The notes: generated by a model from the sequence alone, not told the origin. DNA of 64,000 nt from Rubrobacteraceae bacterium (GCA_030448125.1 JAUJNO010000012.1:13460-77459), one strand, 5' to 3'. Counted from the stretch's first letter, positions 52,727 to 62,681 are shown. Program-made: numbers and translations.

Positions 52727-54121
52727 TCACCCGTCGAGGGTAGCAAATAGCTTGTTCAACGACTCGGCGAGCGTTGGGTGGGCGAATGGACCATCCCGGA
52801 GAGCCGTGTAGGGTAGATCTCCCATCATGGCTATATGTACCATCGACATGATCTCGCCGCCCTCGATACCCAGGATCGTGCAACCCAGGATCCGACCCGT
52901 GTCGGCATCCACCACGGCCTTCATCATGCCACGGGTCTCGTCCATCTCCAAAGCCCGCGGGACGTGAGTCATCGGCATCCTGGCGACCTGAACGTCGCGG
53001 CCCTGCTCTCTGGCCTCCCTCTCGCTCAGCCCCACCCGGCCTAACTGCGGGTCTATGTAGACTACGTAGGACACCAGCCTGTCGGTGATGGTAGCGTCTC
53101 CGCCCTCGAGCAGGTTGGTGTTGATGATGCGGAAGTCGTCGTAGGAGATGTGGGTGAAGGCCGGACCGCCCTTCGCGTCGCCCAGGGCGTAGACGCCCGG
53201 CACGTTGGTCTCCAGCCGCTCGTTGACCTCGATGAAACCACGCTCGTCGGCCTGCACGCCGGCCGCGTCGAGGTCGAGGCTGTCGGTGTTCGGTGGCCGG
53301 CCTATGGCCACCAGCAGGTGAGAGCCGGAGAGCGTGCGCTCCTCGTCCGGTGTCTGTACGGTCAGTTGTATTTCGCCGTCGCCGTTCTGCTCGGCCCGTA
53401 GCGCCTCGGTTTCGAGCAGCACTTCTATACCGTCTTCGCGCAGGATCTCTGCTACTGCCTCGGCTACGTCTTCATCTTCGCGGGCCAGCAACTGCTCACC
53501 CCGCTGCACTATCGTGACCTCGCTGCCGAAGCGGCGGAACATCTGGGCGAACTCGAGGCCCACGTAGCCGCCGCCGAGCACCAGCAGGTGCTCCGGGACC
53601 TCGTCCAGCTCCATGATCGAGGTGGAGTCCAGGGTAGGCACGCTGTCCAGCCCTTCGATAGGTGGGTCCAGGGCCGGGCGCCGACGTTGATGAAGATGTT
53701 GTCGGCGCTCAGCCGGACTGTTTCGCCATCGTTCAGATCTACCTGGTAGCTCCTTCGGACCGGTAAAGCGGGCCTCGCCCAGAAACAGGTCCAGGCCCTT
53801 GGTGCTCTCGATAATCTGCCGGACGCCATCGCGGAATTTATCTACGATGTCCTGCTTGCGTTGCCGCACTTCGGTCATCTCGACGGTTACCGAACCGTTG
53901 TGGACCCCGTAATCCGCCGAACGACGGTCCACGTAGGCCGTCCGGGCGCTGGCTATCATCGTCTTGGTCGGCGTGCAGCCTACGTTTACGCAGGAGCCGC
54001 CTACATGTTCCCGCTCTATGATTGCGGTCTTGTGTCCGGCCCCGGCCAGCGCGCCCGCGAGCGGCTTCCCGCCCTGGCCGGAGCCGATCACTATGGCGTC
54101 GTAGTGTTGTTCCGTGGTCAT
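52727..54121 (-). CDS. pyridine nucleotide-disulfide oxidoreductase (mercuric reductase/LpdA-like)
   Basis: 464 residues. FAD fold '[19 protein letters not shown]', redox pair '[14 protein letters not shown]' (two Cys ~45-50), NAD fold '[17 protein letters not shown]', and C-terminal dimer motif '[20 protein letters not shown]' in parts, with '[10 protein letters not shown]' carrying the catalytic His. Between about 53765 and 53680 the protein sequence is abnormal ('[20 protein letters not shown]'). The correct sequence, '[20 protein letters not shown]', then 'INVGAR', appears in another frame. Two compensating one-base indels explain this, so the ORF is open but ~30 residues are wrong. No terminal CC as in true MerA. 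Confidence 0.85.
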   Translation of the reverse strand: MTTEQHYDAIVIGSGQGGKPLAGALAGAGHKTAIIEREHVGGSCVNVGCTPTKTMIASARTAYVDRRSADYGVHNGSVTVEMTEVRQRKQDIVDKFRDGVRQIIESTKGLDLFLGEARFTGPKELPGRSERWRNSPAERRQHLHQRRRPALDPPIEGLDSVPTLDSTSIMELDEVPEHLLVLGGGYVGLEFAQMFRRFGSEVTIVQRGEQLLAREDEDVAEAVAEILREDGIEVLLETEALRAEQNGDGEIQLTVQTPDEERTLSGSHLLVAIGRPPNTDSLDLDAAGVQADERGFIEVNERLETNVPGVYALGDAKGGPAFTHISYDDFRIINTNLLEGGDATITDRLVSYVVYIDPQLGRVGLSEREAREQGRDVQVARMPMTHVPRALEMDETRGMMKAVVDADTGRILGCTILGIEGGEIMSMVHIAMMGDLPYTALRDGPFAHPTLAESLNKLFATLDG

Positions 54122-54157
54122 TAAGAAGAGCTCCTCTCTGCTCTTGGGTGCTTCGAG

Positions 54158-55120
54158 CTACTCACTCGGGTAACCTCCTATACGTCCCTCCCGGCGTTCG
54201 CGGGCGGCCGCTTCGTCCTCGCCGTAGGCGTGGCCGCCGAACCCGTGGCGCATCATGGCTATGGCGCGGGCCCAGTTCTTCTCGTCGTCGCGCGAGGCGA
54301 AGAGCTGCATCACGGACTGCGAGATGATCGGGACCGGCACCTCCATGTGGAGGGCGTCGTCGACGAGCCAGTTCACCTCGCCCGTATCCTCGACGTAGGC
54401 GGGGATGCCGTCTGTCCCCCCGTTCGACCGATAGGCCTCCTCCATCAAGTCTATCAGCCAGGACCGTATCACCGACCCGTGGCGCCAGCAGCGCAGGACC
54501 TCGGCGATCTCCAGCTTGTCGCGGTAATGCTCCAGGAGGTCCACGCCCTCCGCGATGGCCTGCAGCATCCCGAACTCAATGCCGTTGTGAACGAGTTTCG
54601 TGAAGTGCCCCGCGCCCGGCGGTCCAGCGTGGACGTAGCCGCCCTCCACCGCCAGCTCGCGCACGATCGGCTCGACCTCGGTGATAGCCTCTTCCTCGCC
54701 GCCGGCCATAAAGCAGGCCCCGTTGCGCGCGCCCTCGATGCCGCCGCTCGTTCCCAGGTCCACGAAGTGGATGCCCCGCTCCTTGAGCCGGCGGTGGCGA
54801 CGGATCGAGTCGCCCCAGTAAGAGTTGCCGCCGTCGACGAGGATGTCGCCCTCGTCGAGTTGCTCGGCGAGGTCGTCGAGGACCTGATCTACCGGCGGCC
54901 CTGCCGGGATGTAGAGAAAGACTACCCTCGGGGGAGCGAGCTGCGCCTTGAACTCCTCCAGGGAGCCAACCTCGACGAGCCCGGCTCCGAGCATGTCGTC
55001 CGGGGCGCCTTTGCGCGTGGAACCGACTACCCGCATACCTTTCTCCAGTGCCTGAAGGACGAGGTCGCCGCCCATCCGGCCCAGCCCGACCACTCCGAAC
55101 TCATTCTTTGCTTCCGTCAT
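54158..55120 (-). CDS. gnd: 6-phosphogluconate dehydrogenase, decarboxylating (short GntZ/YqeC-like form)
   Basis: 320 residues, the length of the short NAD-preferring type. 'FGVVGLGRMGGDLVLQAL' is the nucleotide fold; 'DILVDGGNSYWGDSIRRHR', 'VDLGTSGGIEGARNG' and 'GAGHFTKLVHNGIEFGMLQA' in parts contain the catalytic Lys/Asn. 'ERREGRIGGYPSE' ends the protein. Reaction: 6-phosphogluconate to ribulose-5-phosphate + CO2. Together with glucose dehydrogenase it suggests an oxidative branch for glucose. It lies downstream of GH15 in the same direction, 114 bp from the ORF end. Confidence 0.92.
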   Translation of the reverse strand: MTEAKNEFGVVGLGRMGGDLVLQALEKGMRVVGSTRKGAPDDMLGAGLVEVGSLEEFKAQLAPPRVVFLYIPAGPPVDQVLDDLAEQLDEGDILVDGGNSYWGDSIRRHRRLKERGIHFVDLGTSGGIEGARNGACFMAGGEEEAITEVEPIVRELAVEGGYVHAGPPGAGHFTKLVHNGIEFGMLQAIAEGVDLLEHYRDKLEIAEVLRCWRHGSVIRSWLIDLMEEAYRSNGGTDGIPAYVEDTGEVNWLVDDALHMEVPVPIISQSVMQLFASRDDEKNWARAIAMMRHGFGGHAYGEDEAAARERREGRIGGYPSE

Positions 55121-55233
55121 GTAGCTCCTTCTCGTTTCTCGTTCTTCCGGCTAGATTGTCCTGGCGGGTCGCTATTATCCCGGGCTCCCGGCTCCGAGCA
55201 CCCGGTTGAGGCTGAAGGCGGCGCTTATCAGGG

Positions 55234-57000
55234 TCAGGTGCGTAAAGGCCTGGGGAAGTTGCCCAGGGCCTCGCCGCCCGGGCCGATCTCCTCGGCGTAG
55301 AGTCCCAGGTGGTTGGAGTAGCCCAGCATCTGTTCGAAGATGAGCTGGGCTTCGTCGACCCGCCCCGCGCGGGTAAGCGCCTCGACGAGCCAGAACGAGC
55401 AGAGGTTGAACGTCCCTTCTTCTCCCTCGAGGCCGTCCGGCGACTTCTCGACGTCGTACCGGTATACGAGGCTGTTGGAGACCAGGCCGCCGTCTTTCGG
55501 AGAACGGTTGGTGGCGTCCAGCGTCCCGAGCATCCTGGGATCATTGGCGGAGAGGAAGAACACGAGCGGCATGATCAGGTTCGAAGCGTCCAGGGTGTCG
55601 TCACCGTAAGATTGCACGAACGCCTTGCGCTCGGCGCTCCACCCTTTATCCATGATCTCCTCGTAGATCTCGTCGCGCACCTTCAGCCACCGATCGCGGT
55701 CCGCCGGGAACGAACGCTTGGATGCCAGTCTGAGGCCACGGTCTATGGCGACCCAACACATCAGCTTCGAGTACACGAAGTGCCGCTGCCCGCCGCGAAT
55801 CTCCCAGATCCCCTCGTCTTTCTGCTGCCAGTTGTCGCAGACCCAGTTGATGAGCACCCGCAGACGGGTCCACAGGTCGTACGAGATAGGGTCCCCGTGC
55901 TTGTTGTAGAGGTAGACCGCGTCCATCAGCTCGCCATAGATGTCCAGTTGCAACTGGTCGTAGGCGCCGTTGCCGATCCGGACCGGACGCGAGCCGCGAT
56001 AGCCGTCCAGGTGATCCAGGGTCTCCTCGGTCAGGTCGCTTCGCCCGTCTATCCCGTACATCAACTGCAGAGAGCCGTCGGGATTGGAATGCTGGCAGCG
56101 GGACTCCAGCCAGCCCATGAACTGGGCGGCCTCCTCGGTGAACCCGATGCGCAAGAGACCGTAGAGGGTGAAGGCGGCGTCCCGGATCCAGGTGTACCGG
56201 TAGTCCCAGTTTCGCTCACCGCCTAAAGACTCCGGCAGGCTACACGTCGGCGCCGCCACGATCGCCCCCGTCGGCTCGAAAGTCAGGAGCTTGAGCGCAA
56301 GTGCTGAGCGGTAGACCCTCTCGCGCCAGCGGCCGGTGTAGGTGCATTGCGAGAGCCACCGTCGCCAGTACTCCACCGTCTGCCTCAGAAGCTCCTCTTC
56401 CTCCTGCTCGGAGAGAGAGACGCCACAGCCGGCTCCGGCCTCGATCTCCTGGAGCACGAACATCGCCGTTTGCTCCTCCTGAAGCGTAATCTCGGCGGCG
56501 ACCCCGCTGCCTTGTTGCTCCAGGGGAACGCTCGCCGTCAGGCCCAGGTTAAGTCGTGGCGAGCGGAAGCACGCGCCCTCGTCGGAGATCTCGGTCTCGT
56601 GCTCCTCCCGGGCGTAGTCGAAGGCCGGGAAGCACTCCATCCGGAAGGTCACCTCGCCGCGGACTACCTTGACGCGCCGGATGAGCTGGTGATACCCGTG
56701 ACCGTTTTCAGGGGCGCCCACCGGCATGTAGTCCGTGACCTCCCCGACCCCATTCTGAGAGAAGAATCGCGTGATCAGGACGTTTGTATCCGGCCAGTAG
56801 AGCTGTTTGCATGTGAAATCTCCAGAGGCGGGGAAGATCTGGAAACGCCCACCCTTCTCGTCGTCGAGGATAGCCGCGAAGACGCTTGGGGAGTCGAAGT
56901 GTGGGAAACAGAGCCAATCTATGGACCCGTCCATGCCCACCAGGGCTACGCTATGCATGTCCCCGACGATTCCATAATTCTCTATCGGCTTGTAAGGCAC
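55234..57000 (-). CDS. glycoside hydrolase family 15 (trehalase/glucoamylase-type), 3' frameshift
   Basis: 588 residues as read. N-terminal '[18 protein letters not shown]' and '[17 protein letters not shown]' start the beta domain. The (alpha/alpha)6 barrel has '[20 protein letters not shown]' in parts, with catalytic Glu motifs near '[18 protein letters not shown]' and, late, '[20 protein letters not shown]'. Family role: releases glucose from alpha-glucans or trehalose. The last residues 'FPRPLRT' are off-frame. Adding one C in the C4 run at 55252-55255 gives '[15 protein letters not shown]' and 'SLNRVLGAGSPG', ending at TAA 55175, which matches the family. So the real gene spans 55175-57000 and the stop seen is an indel artefact or recent damage. 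Confidence 0.88.
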   Translation of the reverse strand: MPYKPIENYGIVGDMHSVALVGMDGSIDWLCFPHFDSPSVFAAILDDEKGGRFQIFPASGDFTCKQLYWPDTNVLITRFFSQNGVGEVTDYMPVGAPENGHGYHQLIRRVKVVRGEVTFRMECFPAFDYAREEHETEISDEGACFRSPRLNLGLTASVPLEQQGSGVAAEITLQEEQTAMFVLQEIEAGAGCGVSLSEQEEEELLRQTVEYWRRWLSQCTYTGRWRERVYRSALALKLLTFEPTGAIVAAPTCSLPESLGGERNWDYRYTWIRDAAFTLYGLLRIGFTEEAAQFMGWLESRCQHSNPDGSLQLMYGIDGRSDLTEETLDHLDGYRGSRPVRIGNGAYDQLQLDIYGELMDAVYLYNKHGDPISYDLWTRLRVLINWVCDNWQQKDEGIWEIRGGQRHFVYSKLMCWVAIDRGLRLASKRSFPADRDRWLKVRDEIYEEIMDKGWSAERKAFVQSYGDDTLDASNLIMPLVFFLSANDPRMLGTLDATNRSPKDGGLVSNSLVYRYDVEKSPDGLEGEEGTFNLCSFWLVEALTRAGRVDEAQLIFEQMLGYSNHLGLYAEEIGPGGEALGNFPRPLRT

Positions 57001-57342
57001 GGTGCTCCTTTCCCGAACTATTCCCGGTAACGCAGGTTACCCACTTGTGCCCTACGACGCAACAAGATGGACACTATCTCGGAGGCGCTGTTGCGAAGTT
57101 GGTGGTCAAGCGCCGCCGGCGCCACATCGAGACTACCCGATCCTCCTGGTCGCATACTGTGCGTCGAATTGTCGCGCTTCTCCGATTCATGCCGCTGCCG
57201 TATCAAAAGAATGCTAGCCGACGGCTCTTACGCTGCCCTTACCCACTCCTTACGAAAGTATTAACTTCGACGCGCGGTTTCGCCGGTTCGAGGAGCACGG
57301 CAAGACGGAGACACCAGGCGCCATTCCGAGCAAGAGGGCACC
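57001..57342. other. intergenic gap
   Basis: About 340 bp between the GH15 start and the TVP38 gene stop. No conserved frame, terminator or tRNA seen. Confidence 0.5.
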
Positions 57343-58077
57343 TTACTTCTGGTTTCTCTTCCTTATCAGGGTAGGGACGAAGGAGACCAGCACGAAGAGT
57401 ACCGCGGCTATTCCCAGGTACAGAAAGGTCGTGGTGAGGTTCTCCTGGGCGGCCGCCAGAGAGCCTCCCGCGAAGGTGTACACGGCCGCCCCCGGTACTA
57501 TGCAGATGGCTGTGAGGAGCACGTAAGTGCCTAGCCCGATCTTTGTTAGCCCATACACATAGTTCTGCAGGCTGAAGGGGAACACGGGCACGAGCCTGGT
57601 GATGAGCAGCATTCTCCAGCCGTGCTTCTCGACCCCTTCGTCCAGTCTCTTGACTCGCTCGTTGTTCTCTTTCCAGTTTTCGACCAGACCTCGGGCCGCA
57701 TACCTCCCCACCAGAAAGGCCAGAGTAGAGCCCAGTGTGGCTCCGATCCAGGTCCACAAAGTGCCCCAACCGGCCCCGAAGACTAGGCCGGCAAGCAGAG
57801 TCAGGGGCGCGGCCGGCAGGAATGCCACCACCGCGACGGTGTACATGGCGATGAAAACTACGGGAGCTATGGCCCCGAAACCGTTGATCCAATCCCTCAA
57901 CATGTTGAGGTTGTCTACGCTAAGGTAGTCTATGAGCCCGGTAAAATAGGCGGCCGCTACGACGGCTAACAGGCCGAAGGCGAGGCCGACGGTCTTGCCT
58001 ATGGTCTTTTTCCTCTGCGAGGGTTTCCCGGCTTCTGCCTCTCCGGCTTCTTCGCTCGTGTTCGCTTCCGGGTTCAT
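57343..58077 (-). CDS. TVP38/TMEM64 (DedA-like) membrane protein
   Basis: 244 residues. A charged N-terminus (~1-27) is followed by membrane segments. The VTT/SNARE-assoc core reads 'PLTLLAGLVFGAGWGTLWTW', 'GSTLAFLVGRYAARGLVE', then 'LLITRLVPVFPFSLQNYVYGLTKI' in parts with the conserved Arg, and 'PGAAVYTFAGGSL'. The family includes lipid scramblase-like and undecaprenyl-phosphate carriers; the role here is unknown. It lies 67 bp downstream of a disulfide reductase gene, an association common in bacteria. Confidence 0.88.
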   Translation of the reverse strand: MNPEANTSEEAGEAEAGKPSQRKKTIGKTVGLAFGLLAVVAAAYFTGLIDYLSVDNLNMLRDWINGFGAIAPVVFIAMYTVAVVAFLPAAPLTLLAGLVFGAGWGTLWTWIGATLGSTLAFLVGRYAARGLVENWKENNERVKRLDEGVEKHGWRMLLITRLVPVFPFSLQNYVYGLTKIGLGTYVLLTAICIVPGAAVYTFAGGSLAAAQENLTTTFLYLGIAAVLFVLVSFVPTLIRKRNQK

Positions 58078-58144
58078 GGGCGCGGCTCCTCCTCTTCTCT
58101 CGCCGTGCTATGAATGCTAGCCCATTGTCCTCACGCGGTCGCTA

Positions 58145-59677
58145 TCAACGCCGGCTCAACCGGCGTCGCAGCCCGAAGAAGCCCTTGAGTATCTTCCGAT
58201 TGCGGTCGGTGAAGAGCTTCTCCCGATAGTAGTTGTCCGCGGTCCGCTGGTTGGCCTGCGCCAGTGTGGGGTAGACGTGGATGGTCGTCGAGAGGGTCCC
58301 TATGGGGATGTTCTTCTGCATCGCCAGGACTATCTCGTGGATCAGGTTCCCCGCATCCGGCCCGATAATGTGCCCGCCCAGGATCCTGCCCCGCTTGCCG
58401 GTTACTATCTTGACGAATCCTTCTGTCTCACCGTCGACGACGGCCCGATCTACCCCGCTGAACGGTTGGCGGAAGACCCGAACCTGCCCGTCGTGCTCCC
58501 GCCGGGCTTGCTCCTCGGTCAGGCCCACCCGGGCGACCTCCGGGTCGGTGAAGGTGGTCCAGGGGACGACCCGGTGGTCTGCTTTGGTCTTTATGGGGAA
58601 GAGGGCGTTGCGCAAGGCCGCGCGGGCCTGGTACTCGGCGACGTGGGTGAAGAGGTACTTGCCGGTTATGTCTCCCGCGGCGTAGATGTTCGGAGCCGTG
58701 GTGCATAGCTTCTCGTCTACCTTGAGGCCCTTCTTCTCCAGCTCCACGCCCGCGTTCTCCAGGCTCAGGCTCTCCGCGGTGGGGGCGCGTCCGGCGGCGA
58801 TCAGGATCTCCTCGCCCCTGGCTTCCACCGTCTCGCCCCTCTCGTTCCGGGCGATCAGGACCTTTTCGTCGCCCTCTGTTCGGGCCTCTTCCACCTTGTA
58901 CCCGCCGTGAAAGGTTACGCCGTCGGAGACCAGGACTTGTTTCAGGACCTCGCCGACCTCGACGTCCTCCTTGGGGAGCGGCAGGGGGGAGGAGGAGATC
59001 AGGACGACGTCTGAGCCGAACCGGGCGAAGATCTGGGCGAACTCGCAGCCTATCGGCCCCGAGCCCACGACGACTATGGAACGGGGAAGCCGCCGGAGCC
59101 TCAAGGCCTCGACGTGAGTGAGATAACCGATGTCCTCCAGGCCGGTTATGGGGGGTGCTGTCGAGTGGGAGCCGGTGGCGATGATGGCGTTCCGGGTCGT
59201 CAGGCGTCTTCCGTCTACCGCGACCTCGTCTGGAGAGGTAAAGCGTGCCTCGTCGAGGAAGACGTCCACGCCCAACCCCCTTATGCGATCCGGGTCGTCG
59301 TGCTCGCCCGCGCTCCGTACTATCCGGACCATGCGGTCCATTATCGCCGGGAAGTTCACCTCGTAGCCGGAGGTCTTGATGCCGTATTCCTCGGAGTGGT
59401 CTATGAGGCTCGCGACCCGGGCGCTCTTCACGAGGGTCTTGGTGGGGACGCATCCAGTGTGAAGGCAGTCGCCGCCGAGCTTATCTCGCTCCACGAGGGC
59501 CACCCTCGCGCCCAAAGACGCCGCCCCGGCGGCCGAGACGAGCCCCGCGGTCCCACCGCCGATAACGACCAGATCATACCGTGAGGCTATGAGCGTGGTT
59601 CCTCCTTGCCGGTTCGGATTTCCGGTCGCGCCATCGTAAGGGTCAGCGCCTGGCGGACATTGTATCGGACAGGACAC
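58145..59677 (-). CDS. pyridine nucleotide-disulfide oxidoreductase (mercuric reductase-like)
   Basis: FAD fold 'YDLVVIGGGTAGLVSAAGAA', redox pair 'GGDCLHTGCVPTKTL', 'IIATGSHSTAPPI', NAD fold 'IVVVGSGPIGCEFAQIFARF', 'YAAGDITGKYLFTHVAEYQARAALRNAL' in parts and C-terminal 'HVYPTLAQANQ'. The start is odd. The only ATG/GTG/TTG in frame upstream of the fold is GTG 59677, which adds ~30 unlike residues, while a strong AAGGAGG (59601-59607) points to an ATA codon at 59590. Possible ATA start or a sequence change. No N-terminal HMA domain and no C-terminal CC, so not a confirmed MerA. It precedes the TVP38 gene. Confidence 0.85.
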   Translation of the reverse strand: MSCPIQCPPGADPYDGATGNPNRQGGTTLIASRYDLVVIGGGTAGLVSAAGAASLGARVALVERDKLGGDCLHTGCVPTKTLVKSARVASLIDHSEEYGIKTSGYEVNFPAIMDRMVRIVRSAGEHDDPDRIRGLGVDVFLDEARFTSPDEVAVDGRRLTTRNAIIATGSHSTAPPITGLEDIGYLTHVEALRLRRLPRSIVVVGSGPIGCEFAQIFARFGSDVVLISSSPLPLPKEDVEVGEVLKQVLVSDGVTFHGGYKVEEARTEGDEKVLIARNERGETVEARGEEILIAAGRAPTAESLSLENAGVELEKKGLKVDEKLCTTAPNIYAAGDITGKYLFTHVAEYQARAALRNALFPIKTKADHRVVPWTTFTDPEVARVGLTEEQARREHDGQVRVFRQPFSGVDRAVVDGETEGFVKIVTGKRGRILGGHIIGPDAGNLIHEIVLAMQKNIPIGTLSTTIHVYPTLAQANQRTADNYYREKLFTDRNRKILKGFFGLRRRLSRR

Positions 59678-59913
59678 CTGGGGATCCTTACGTGTCTCTT
59701 ACCAGGTTCTTAAGAAAGTTTAAAGGTTCCGAGGAGTTCCTCTCTATAGCAGCGAAAGGGCAGAGAGCGACGCCAGCGCCGGTGACCGCTTTATCTATCC
59801 TACTCCCGTGGTTGCCGGGGTTGTTCCTGGGTCCTGGCGGTTTGTCCGGGCTCCTCTTTTTAGCCGGTGTCGACCGTCTTTGGAGGCTTCGCGCTTCGTG
59901 TACCATGTGAAAC

Positions 59914-60279
59914 GTGGAAGAGTTCTTGATCGTCGCGGTTGGCTACCTGCGGCTAGCGGTGGAAGCCATCGGCGCCGCAGTCATAGGGATCGGGGCCGCC
60001 TCGACGGTTTTCCGGTATGTCTTGTTCTTGTTGGGTCTAAGAAAGGACACGAACTCGAACATCCGGCTCCACTTCGGGCTATTCTTGGTGCTTGGTCTGG
60101 AGTTCCAGCTCGCGGCGGACATCCTCGCCACGGCGGTCGCCCCAACCTTCGAGGAGGTGCAGTTGTTGGGGGCCATCGTGGTCATCCGGACGGTGCTGAA
60201 CTACTTCCTCCAGAAAGAAATCGAGAGTGAGCGCGAGCACGCCCCGCCTGAGCCCGAGCGTGACGCACCATCAGGCTGA
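59914..60279 (+). CDS. DUF1622 membrane protein
   Basis: 121 residues, GTG start. Two to three membrane segments; 'LGLEFQLAADILATAVAPTFEEV' in parts and 'GAIVVIRTVLNYFLQKEIE' are DUF1622 signatures. Function unknown. The gene 5 bp downstream encodes a shorter relative, so the two likely form a membrane complex. Confidence 0.8.
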   Translation: MEEFLIVAVGYLRLAVEAIGAAVIGIGAASTVFRYVLFLLGLRKDTNSNIRLHFGLFLVLGLEFQLAADILATAVAPTFEEVQLLGAIVVIRTVLNYFLQKEIESEREHAPPEPERDAPSG

Positions 60280-60284
60280 AACGG

Positions 60285-60584
60285 ATGGACCTGTACTATG
60301 CCGGGTTGGACGTCCTGAGAATGTCTTTGCTGTTTGTGGGGAGCGTGGTGATCTTTGTCGGCATCGTGCAGGCCAGCCTCGGAGCCTTAAGGCGTGGACT
60401 AGGTCCCCACGTTCCCCAGCTGATAGTGGAGCACATGGCCCTGGGGCTGGAGTTCTTTATCGGGGCCGGCCTCCTGAACCTCATGCTCAATCCCACGTGG
60501 ACGGTGGTGCAGGTTGCGGCTCTGACCATCGTGGTGCGCAAGCTCATAACGATCTCTCTCAACCGCCTGGCGCGCAGTAGCTAA
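60285..60584 (+). CDS. DUF1622-like membrane protein, short paralogue
   Basis: 99 residues. 'VEHMALGLEFFIGAGLLNLML' in parts and 'VVQVAALTIVVRKLITISLNRL' in parts repeat the DUF1622 pattern of the preceding gene ('GLEFxxxAxxL', 'VIR.LITxxL'). Three membrane segments. Tandem paralogues in one operon. Confidence 0.75.
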   Translation: MDLYYAGLDVLRMSLLFVGSVVIFVGIVQASLGALRRGLGPHVPQLIVEHMALGLEFFIGAGLLNLMLNPTWTVVQVAALTIVVRKLITISLNRLARSS

Positions 60585-60944
60585 ACGCCGAACGTGAGGA
60601 GGCCGGGCGCCGGACGAAAGAACGGAGCCTGGGTCCGATCCTATCGGTACACGAGCGAAGGACGCGCGGCGGTCTTCCGGTTCGGGCGCTCGCCGCCAGG
60701 CTTGTCTGTCCGACGGAGTCGTGCCTCTCAAAGAACGCCCCGCCGCGCTCAGGCTCCGTACTACCTACCTCGGACCGCGCTCCTCCGAGTCATCCCCGTT
60801 GCGCCGTCAACTCCTCGGCCTGCGGGCGACTCTCGGGACCATAGCGGTGGCGGGGTTCCCGATCTTCGCCCTCTCGTTCCGCGCCGGCGGCCAGCCATCG
60901 GCCGCCGGCAAAGAATAAAGAGCTGACGGCGGGGCCGGAGGCCC
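60585..60944. other. intergenic gap
   Basis: 360 bp between the DUF1622 pair and the metG stop, convergent. No gene I can support; no clear terminator hairpin with a U-run. Confidence 0.45.
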
Positions 60945-62681
60945 CTAGCCCTCCGCGGCGCGGGAGAGCTTCGCCTCGGCCGCCTCGACCTCCGCGTCCT
61001 CGACGCGCCTGAAGAGGGGCCTGGCGTTCCATGTGCGGTAGGCGCCTGGGAGCGCTTCGAGGTCGGAGATCCGGGCGATCGGTCCGCCGAAGAACTCCGC
61101 GAGCCGCTCGACGGCATCCGGGACGAAGGGGGCGGCGTGGTAGGCGATAGCGCCGAGCAGGACCGAGCAGGCGTAGAGCGTGACCCGGGCCTGCTCCGGG
61201 TCTTCCTTGCGGCTCTGCCACGGCGCCTCGGCGTCGAAGAAGCGGTTCGCCCGCCGGCCCATCGCGAGGAGCTCTCCCAGAGAATCCCTGGGCCGTCCGG
61301 CGAGCATTCGCGTCTCGTAGCGCCTCTCGAGCTCCTTGAAATCGGCGAAGGTTTCTTGCACGCTCTCTGGCAGCTCCTCGGGGCGCGCAACCTCGCCGTC
61401 GAAGTACCTCTCTATGAACGAGAGGGTCCGGTTCACGTAGTTGCCGAGGGTGCCGATCAGGTCGGAGTTAACCCGCTCCTGGAACTCGCGCCAGGAGAAG
61501 TTCACATCCGCCGTCTCCGGCAGGATGGAGGCCAGGTAGAACCGCAGCAGGTCCGCCGGGAAGTCGTCGAGCGCCTCGTGCAGCCATACGGCCAGGTTGC
61601 GGCTCGTGGACATCTGCATCGCCCTGGGCGTGCCGTCTACGACCACCTCGAGGTTCATGAACTCGTTGGCGAGCACGTCGTGGGGCAGGATGAAGGGCTC
61701 CTCGCCGCTCTCGCCCGCGCCCATGAGCATCGCCGGCCACACGACCGCGTGGAAGACGGTGTTGTCCTTGCCGATAAAATGGACGAGCTTCGTCTCCGGC
61801 TCCTGCCAGTAGTGGCGCCAGTAGTCCGGGTCGCCGGCGAACTCGGCCCACTCCATCGTGGAGGAGACGTAGCCTATCGGCGCGTCGAACCACACGTAGA
61901 AGCGCTTGTCCTCGAAGCCGGGCTCGGGGATGGGAACACCCCACAGTATATCGCGTGTTATAGGTCGCTCCTCTAAACCGGCCCCGATCATACCCAAGAC
62001 GAAGTTCCTGACCGAGTCGCGCCAGTAGTCCTGTCGCGCGACCCAGTCTTTGAGACGATCCGAAAACTTCGGGAGATCCAGGTACAGGTGCGTCGTCTCG
62101 CGCACCTCTACCGGACCGCCGGTGATCTTGGAGTGCGGGTCTATGAGTTCGTAGGCTTCGTACCAGGACCCGCAGTTGTCGCACTGGTCGCCTCGGGCCT
62201 CCTTGTAGCCGCACACGGGACACGTCCCCTCGACGTAGCGGTCCGGCAGAAAGCGACCCTCGGTCGGGCTATACATCTGCTTGCTCTCGGCCTCAGAGAT
62301 GTAGCCGCCCTCTTTGAGCTTCTGGTAGAAGAGCTGGGTGTTCTTCGCGTGCAGCGGCGTCGAGGTGCGCGAGAAGTTGTCGAAGCTGATGCCGAAGCGC
62401 GAGAAGGTCTCCTTCATGTGGGCGTACCAGTAGTCGACGACCTCCTGGGGCTCTTTGTTTTCGCGCTCGGCGGTCAGCGTGATCGGGACACCGTGCTCGT
62501 CGGTACCCCCGACAAAGACCACGTCCTCCCCGCGCATCCTCAGGTACCGCACGTACACGTCCGCCGGCAGATACGCCCCGGCCATGTGCCCGATGTGCAG
62601 CGGACCGTTGGCGTAGGGCAGCGCCGAAGTTACCAGATAACGCTCTCTCCCGTTCCTCGCATCTCTCTCGCTCATGCCCAA
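60945..62681 (-). CDS. metG: methionine--tRNA ligase
   Basis: 578 residues (or 576 from the inner ATG). The class I HIGH motif is 'PYANGPLHIGHMAGAYLPAD' in parts. 'GTDEHGVPI' follows. Four Cys in 'CPVCGYKEARGDQCDNCG' make the zinc knuckle. The KMSKS-type motif is 'QMSTSRN', with Gln in place of the first Lys; related MetRS enzymes with 'KFSTSRN' are known, so this is a further variant. The anticodon-binding helical domain follows and there is no C-terminal tRNA-binding domain. Reaction: charging tRNA-Met. Essential gene, on the minus strand alone. Confidence 0.95.
   Translation of the reverse strand: MGMSERDARNGRERYLVTSALPYANGPLHIGHMAGAYLPADVYVRYLRMRGEDVVFVGGTDEHGVPITLTAERENKEPQEVVDYWYAHMKETFSRFGISFDNFSRTSTPLHAKNTQLFYQKLKEGGYISEAESKQMYSPTEGRFLPDRYVEGTCPVCGYKEARGDQCDNCGSWYEAYELIDPHSKITGGPVEVRETTHLYLDLPKFSDRLKDWVARQDYWRDSVRNFVLGMIGAGLEERPITRDILWGVPIPEPGFEDKRFYVWFDAPIGYVSSTMEWAEFAGDPDYWRHYWQEPETKLVHFIGKDNTVFHAVVWPAMLMGAGESGEEPFILPHDVLANEFMNLEVVVDGTPRAMQMSTSRNLAVWLHEALDDFPADLLRFYLASILPETADVNFSWREFQERVNSDLIGTLGNYVNRTLSFIERYFDGEVARPEELPESVQETFADFKELERRYETRMLAGRPRDSLGELLAMGRRANRFFDAEAPWQSRKEDPEQARVTLYACSVLLGAIAYHAAPFVPDAVERLAEFFGGPIARISDLEALPGAYRTWNARPLFRRVEDAEVEAAEAKLSRAAEG

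Noticed and set aside
52727..54121. Mercury-resistance (mer) operon
   Set aside because: The reductase lacks the N-terminal HMA and C-terminal CC of MerA, and no merR, merT or merP gene is nearby.
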